Source: Atopobium sp. UBA6362 (lineage in GTDB: Bacteria; Actinomycetota; Coriobacteriia; Coriobacteriales; Atopobiaceae). From it: a DNA stretch of 17,738 bases. The stretch is taken from NCBI GenBank assembly GCA_002440065.1, contig DJRK01000063.1, positions 1 through 17,738 of the forward strand. Reading direction: 5' to 3'. Below the pieces are notes generated by a model. That model ran no database searches. It saw only the letters and a list, made by a program, of their open reading frames with translations, and was not told the DNA's origin. Position numbers and translations under genes: made by a program. This document shows positions 14,425-17,738 of the stretch, one piece after another; position 1 is the first letter of the stretch, and each line of letters opens with the position of its first letter.

Positions 14425-15312
14425 TTACTCGCTCATGGCCTCCTCGAAGGCGGCGGCGAAGCGCTCGTCGTCCTTCGCCATGCGGGCGTTCGTCGCGATC
14501 CAACCGGCGACGGTGCCCGTGTCGTAGCCCTCCTTGGGGTCGATGACGAGGGCGTAGAACTCCTCCTCGGCAAGCGCGCGCTCCATGGCGTCCGTGAGCT
14601 GAATCTCGTTGCCGGCGCCGGGCTTCTGGTCCTTGAGCAGCTCCATCACGCGCGGGGACAGCAGGTAGCGGCCCACGATGAAGAGGCGCGACGGGGCGAG
14701 CGCGGCCTTGGGCTTCTCGACCATGCCGGTGAGCTTCCAGACGGCGCCCTCGTCGTTCTCGCCCGCCTCGGGGAACTCGGCGATCGAGCCGACCTGCTTG
14801 CCGGCGATGATGCCGTAGCGGCTGACCTCCTCCTCCGGGCACGGCGCGACGGCGATGACGCTCGCGCCGCCGTGGGCCTTGGAGACTTCCATCATGCGGG
14901 GCAGGATCTTCTTGTCGGGCACCATATAGTCGCCCAGGAGCACGAAGAACGGCTCGTTGCCCGTGGCGTAGGAGGCGCAGCGGATGGCGTGGCCGAGGCC
15001 GAGCGGCTCGCTCTGGAAGCAGAAGTCGACGGGCAGGGAGCCGGCCTGCTTGACGGCGTCCGCATAGGCGTCCTTGCCGCGGGAGCGCAGCAGGTCCTCG
15101 AGGGCGAGGTCAGGCGTGAAGTAGCTCATGATCTGGGGCTTGGCCTGGGAGGAGACGATGATGCACTCGTCGACCTCCTCGGGAGCGAGGGCCTCCTCGA
15201 CTACGTACTGGATGACCGGCTTGTCCAGGACGGGGAGCATTTCCTTGGGCGTGACCTTGGTGCCGGGCAGGAAGCGGGTGCCGAGACCGGCGGCGGGGAT
15301 AATCGACTTCAT
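14425..15312 (-). CDS. galU: UTP-glucose-1-phosphate uridylyltransferase
   Basis: Makes UDP-glucose from UTP and glucose-1-phosphate, supplying glycosyltransferases and galactose metabolism; cytosolic. The 295-aa protein is normal in length. The nucleotide-binding GLGTRFLP (9-16) is followed by TPKEMLPV (21-28), then QSEPLGLGHAIR (100-111), LLGDYMVP (the metal-binding region near 125-132), and near the C terminus AGNEIQLTDAM and YDTGTVAGW. The usual LGDD is LGDY here; the first Asp is kept. ATG at 15312 has AAAGGA about 8 nt upstream. It appears monocistronic, ending in the bidirectional terminator. glmS lies upstream on the same strand but across a 653-nt gap. Confidence 0.95.
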   Translation of the reverse strand: MKSIIPAAGLGTRFLPGTKVTPKEMLPVLDKPVIQYVVEEALAPEEVDECIIVSSQAKPQIMSYFTPDLALEDLLRSRGKDAYADAVKQAGSLPVDFCFQSEPLGLGHAIRCASYATGNEPFFVLLGDYMVPDKKILPRMMEVSKAHGGASVIAVAPCPEEEVSRYGIIAGKQVGSIAEFPEAGENDEGAVWKLTGMVEKPKAALAPSRLFIVGRYLLSPRVMELLKDQKPGAGNEIQLTDAMERALAEEEFYALVIDPKEGYDTGTVAGWIATNARMAKDDERFAAAFEEAMSE

Positions 15313-15372
15313 GTGAGCAGTCCTTTCGATTTGATTGAACGGCGGCCCCAGGTCGTGGGCCCCGAATCATTC

Positions 15373-15384
15373 TGCATATTATGA
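15373..15384 (-). promoter_or_regulatory. Possible galU -10 region
   Basis: The minus strand reads TTTCATAATATG, containing CATAAT and TAATAT -10-like hexamers, about 60 nt before the galU start. No spacing-correct -35 stands out, so this is a weak prediction. Confidence 0.3.
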
Positions 15385-15450
15385 AACACGAGCCCTGCAA
15401 ATGGTACCCCCTAGCCGTCAACGGCACATCGCTCCCAAGCTTCCATCCAA

Positions 15451-15493
15451 GCGCGCGAATCCATTGCGGGATCCAATGTGGGATTCATCGCGC
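15451..15493. repeat. Long imperfect hairpin upstream of galU
   Basis: Three 5-bp helices stack: GCGCG/CGCGC, GAATC/GATTC and CATTG/CAATG. They are separated by small bulges (a C opposite AT, and a 3-nt TGG bulge) and closed by a 7-nt loop that contains GGGATC. Fifteen pairs in 43 nt is well above what I would expect by chance. No T-tract on either strand. Confidence 0.5.
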
Positions 15494-15504
15494 TCGTTCC
15501 GGCG

Positions 15505-15520
15505 CGAATATAAATATTCG
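15505..15520. repeat. AT-rich palindrome, possible operator
   Basis: CGAATAT-AA-ATATTCG is a perfect 7-bp inverted repeat with a 2-nt centre, the form of a dimeric regulator site. It lies 1 nt before the -35 of a plus-strand promoter candidate and about 190 nt upstream of galU. Confidence 0.4.
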
Positions 15521-15521
15521 A

Positions 15522-15550
15522 TTGTGCGTGCATACTTAGATTGCTTATAT
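15522..15550 (+). promoter_or_regulatory. Candidate promoter in the galU-glmS gap
   Basis: TTGTGC (15522-15527), 17 nt, then TTATAT (15545-15550) preceded by TGC, giving an extended -10 like others in the window. It points toward glmS and has no coding sequence with a ribosome site behind it. Confidence 0.4.
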
Positions 15551-15556
15551 GCTGTT

Positions 15557-15767
15557 AAGCAGCGGTCAACTGGGAAAACGTCCTTCTCGCAGCCTCAAGA
15601 GCAAGCCGCGACACTCGAAGCGACGCAAAAAACGGCAATCAAACCACGCAGAACCGAAAATTCTTTGTCGCGAGCAGCGCCCAGGGAGCCTTTGAAGCCT
15701 CAATCGAGGCTGCTAACGTGCGCGGAGAGCAAGATCGCCCCGATGGGAAGGCATGTCCCATCGGGGC
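15557..15767 (+). ncRNA. Candidate small RNA in the galU-glmS gap
   Basis: Downstream of the promoter candidate there is no start codon with a ribosome site, but several structures occur: CGCGACA (15607-15613) with TGTCGCG (15666-15672), AGCCTC-AATC-GAGGCT (15696-15711), and a perfect 12-bp stem at 15737-15767. The last could end the RNA, but it lacks a T-tract. It matches no RNA class I recognise; the ends and even the existence of the transcript are inference. Confidence 0.25.
15737..15767. terminator. Perfect 12-bp hairpin downstream of glmS
   Basis: GCCCCGATGGGA and TCCCATCGGGGC pair perfectly around the loop AGGCATG. It lies about 200 nt beyond the glmS stop on the minus strand and could help end glmS transcription or the plus-strand RNA. 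There is no T-run on either side, so it is terminator-like rather than a clear intrinsic terminator. Confidence 0.45.
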
Positions 15768-15796
15768 CAGCGGGAAAATGTGCCATCCCTGCCAGA

Positions 15797-15932
15797 AAAA
15801 TAGACTTGTAGGTCATTTTTTCGCACCAGGCGAGTAGTGCGACAAGCCAATAGGATAAAAGCGCAGGTCAGGAAGTCGCGGCTCCTTCGGCTACTTGAGT
15901 GGTGCCCGTTAAATCACCTACAAATCCAATTT
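15797..15932. repeat. Element with 16-nt inverted ends and an inner hairpin, next to the glmS stop
   Basis: The arms 15803-15818 and 15911-15926 pair at 14 of 16 positions (core TTGTAGGT / ACCTACAA), with a few further AT pairs outside. Between them lies TCGCAC-10 nt-GTGCGA (15821-15842). It starts 34 nt beyond the glmS stop. It could be a dispersed intergenic repeat, a MITE-like remnant or a glmS 3' UTR structure. No transposase or target-site duplication is evident. Confidence 0.4.
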
Positions 15933-15965
15933 CGTGACATAGACAGAGAGCCGACCCCGGAAAAG

Positions 15966-17738
15966 TTACTCGACCGTGACGGACTTGGCAAGGTTGCGGG
16001 GCTTGTCAACGTCGCACCCGCGCAGCAAGGCGACCTCGCGGGCAAGGAGCTGCAGCGGCACGGAGGCCGTGATCGGGCTGAAGCAGTCGCGGACGGCGGG
16101 CACGTAGATCACGTGGTCGGCAATCTTCTTTATGTCCTCGTCGCCCTCGGTCGCGACCGCGATGATCACGGCGCCGCGGGCGCGGCACTCCATGAGGTTG
16201 CTCACGGTCTTGTCGTACGTGGGGCTCTTCGTCGCCACGGCGATCACGGGGAAGCCGCGGTCGATGAGCGCGATGGGCCCGTGCTTCATCTCGCCCGCCG
16301 CATAGGCCTCGGCGTGCAGGTAGCTGACCTCCTTGAGCTTGAGCGCGCCCTCCTTCGCGATGGCCGCGCCCATTCCTCGCCCCACGAAGAGCGCCGAGTG
16401 GGCGCCCTTGCAGGCGAGCGCCGCCTCGTGCACGGAGGGCCCGCACTCGTCGAGGATGCGCTGGATCTGCTCGGCCGTGTCGCCGAGCTCGCGGAAGAGC
16501 ATGCGCGCCTGCTTGGTGGTCAGGCGGTACTTGACCTGGGCAAGGAGCAGAGCGAGCAAGGTGAGCGAGACGATCTGGCCGACGAAGCTCTTGGTCGAGG
16601 CCACGGCGATCTCCTTGTTCGCCTTGGTGTAGATCACGCCGTCGGACTCGCGGGCCACGGGGCTGCCGACCACGTTCGTGATGCCGAAGACCTTCGCGCC
16701 CTTGATGCGGGCGTCGCGGATGGCGGCGAGGGTGTCGGCCGTCTCGCCGGACTGCGACACGGCGACGACGAGCGTGGAGGGCGTGATGATCGGGTCGCGG
16801 TAGCGGAACTCGCTCGCGGCCTCGACCTCGCACGGGATGCGCGCCCAGCCCTCGATGAGGTTCTTGGCGATGAGTCCCGCGTGGTAGGAGGTGCCGCACG
16901 CGATCACATACACGCGGTCGATGTCGTTCAGCTCCTCGAGGGAAAGCCCGAGCTCGTCGATGTCGAGCTCGCCCGCGGCGCTCATGCGGCCCACGAGCGT
17001 GTCGCGCACGACACGGGGCTGCTCATGGATCTCCTTGAGCATGAAGTCGGGATAGCCGCCCTTCTCCGCCATGTCCAGGTCCCAATCGATGTGAGTGACC
17101 TGGGGCTCGATGACGTTGCCCTCGGCATCGGTGTACAGGACGCCCTCGGGCGAGAGGCGCGCGAACTGGCCGTCCTCGAGCACGACGACGTCGCGCGTCG
17201 CGTCGATGAGGGCGATGACGTCGGAGGCGACGTAGGACCCGTTCTTACCGACGCCCACGACGATGGGCGAGTCCTTGCGGGCCACGGCGATCACGCCCGG
17301 CTCGTCGGCGCAGACCGCGGCGAGGCCGTAGGCGCCCACGACGTGGGAGCAGGCGTCGCGGACGGCGGCCATGAGGTCGCCCTCGCGCGCATACGCCTCC
17401 TCGATCAGGTGCGCGAAGACCTCGGTGTCCGTCTCGCTCTTGAAGACGTGGCCGCGGGAGGCGAGCTCCTCGCGCAGCTCGGCGAAGTTCTCGACGATGC
17501 CGTTGTGGACCACGGCGATGCGCCCGTCGCAGCTCGTGTGCGGGTGCGCGTTCGCGACGCTCGGGCGCCCGTGGGTGGCCCAGCGCGTGTGGCCGATGCC
17601 GCAGGTCGTGGAGCGGTTGTACCCCTCGAGCTCGCTGGCCAAGCCGGCCACCTTGCCCACGCGGCGCACGACGTCGAGGCCGTACCCGTCGCCCTCGGCG
17701 ACCTCGAGCGCGACGCCCGCGGAGTCGTAGCCGCGGTA
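15966..17738 (-). CDS. glmS: Glutamine-fructose-6-phosphate aminotransferase (isomerizing), N terminus cut off
   Basis: Makes glucosamine-6-phosphate from fructose-6-phosphate and glutamine, the entry to UDP-GlcNAc and peptidoglycan; cytosolic. 590 residues are visible and the frame enters at YRGYDSAGVAL, so about 20-25 N-terminal residues, including the catalytic Cys1, lie outside the window. The class-II glutaminase domain shows GIGHTRWATHGRPS, NAHPH and VVHNGIVENF. Two SIS domains follow, with IACGTSYHAGL, VVAVSQSGETADTLAAI, STKSFVGQI and AGEMKHGPIALI. The protein ends DKPRNLAKSVTVE, the family C terminus. An in-frame GTG at 17669 is internal, not the start. Any glmS ribozyme or promoter would lie beyond the window. 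It has no close downstream partner: 653 nt separate it from galU. Confidence 0.97.
   Translation of the reverse strand, partial: YRGYDSAGVALEVAEGDGYGLDVVRRVGKVAGLASELEGYNRSTTCGIGHTRWATHGRPSVANAHPHTSCDGRIAVVHNGIVENFAELREELASRGHVFKSETDTEVFAHLIEEAYAREGDLMAAVRDACSHVVGAYGLAAVCADEPGVIAVARKDSPIVVGVGKNGSYVASDVIALIDATRDVVVLEDGQFARLSPEGVLYTDAEGNVIEPQVTHIDWDLDMAEKGGYPDFMLKEIHEQPRVVRDTLVGRMSAAGELDIDELGLSLEELNDIDRVYVIACGTSYHAGLIAKNLIEGWARIPCEVEAASEFRYRDPIITPSTLVVAVSQSGETADTLAAIRDARIKGAKVFGITNVVGSPVARESDGVIYTKANKEIAVASTKSFVGQIVSLTLLALLLAQVKYRLTTKQARMLFRELGDTAEQIQRILDECGPSVHEAALACKGAHSALFVGRGMGAAIAKEGALKLKEVSYLHAEAYAAGEMKHGPIALIDRGFPVIAVATKSPTYDKTVSNLMECRARGAVIIAVATEGDEDIKKIADHVIYVPAVRDCFSPITASVPLQLLAREVALLRGCDVDKPRNLAKSVTVE

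Noticed and set aside
15335..15811. 158-codon plus-strand ORF in the galU-glmS gap
   Set aside because: No ribosome site, no recognisable domain, low-complexity basic composition, and it crosses several inverted repeats. A non-coding reading fits better.
15700..15816. 38-codon minus-strand ORF starting MTYKSIFLAG
   Set aside because: No Shine-Dalgarno and no leaderless promoter; it starts inside one inverted-repeat arm and ends inside the AGCCTC hairpin, so chance is likely.
1..17738. tRNA/rRNA genes, CRISPR arrays, prophage or transposase genes
   Set aside because: Searched by eye on both strands; no cloverleaf with CCA-type acceptor, no regularly spaced direct repeats and no integrase or transposase motifs were seen.

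Overview
The window is GC-rich chromosomal DNA, and almost every gene lies on the minus strand. Gene content, codon use, the canonical long-leader isoleucine T-box in front of ileS and the many GTG starts suggest a high-GC anaerobic actinobacterium. A Coriobacteriia member (Olsenella/Collinsella/Atopobium type) is my best inference. I found no phage, IS element, CRISPR array, tRNA or rRNA; this is mostly core-genome territory.

Layout from left to right. (1) The 5' part of guaB (IMP dehydrogenase) runs off the left edge just before its catalytic-cysteine loop. (2) A membrane family-2 glycosyltransferase gene lies 32 nt downstream of an RluD-type pseudouridine synthase gene and is probably cotranscribed with it. 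(3) A complete five-gene oligopeptide ABC transporter operon (oppA-B-C-D-F) occupies 9437 to 3728, with very tight or overlapping junctions. A possible 23-codon ORF sits in its leader. (4) ileS and lspA form a pair behind a T-box that ends in a textbook intrinsic terminator; a second intrinsic terminator follows lspA. (5) The only plus-strand gene encodes a CDA-fold purine/nucleoside deaminase. It is preceded by a promoter, a nested-hairpin leader and a strong terminator that looks like an attenuator or unassigned riboswitch. (6) galU faces the deaminase gene across a bidirectional terminator. (7) A roughly 650-nt AT-richer gap full of inverted repeats separates galU from glmS. (8) glmS runs off the right edge and lacks about its first 20-25 codons.

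Functionally, glmS (UDP-GlcNAc precursor) and galU (UDP-glucose) supply sugar nucleotides, and the glycosyltransferase may use such a donor. Opp imports peptides; LspA matures lipoproteins such as OppA itself. IleS is controlled by tRNA-Ile charging. GuaB and the deaminase belong to purine metabolism, but they are far apart and not an operon.

I do not see a clear new multi-gene system. The best leads are non-coding or small: the deaminase leader RNA, the small ORF in front of opp, and the structured galU-glmS intergenic region with a possible small RNA and a 14/16-matched long inverted repeat.
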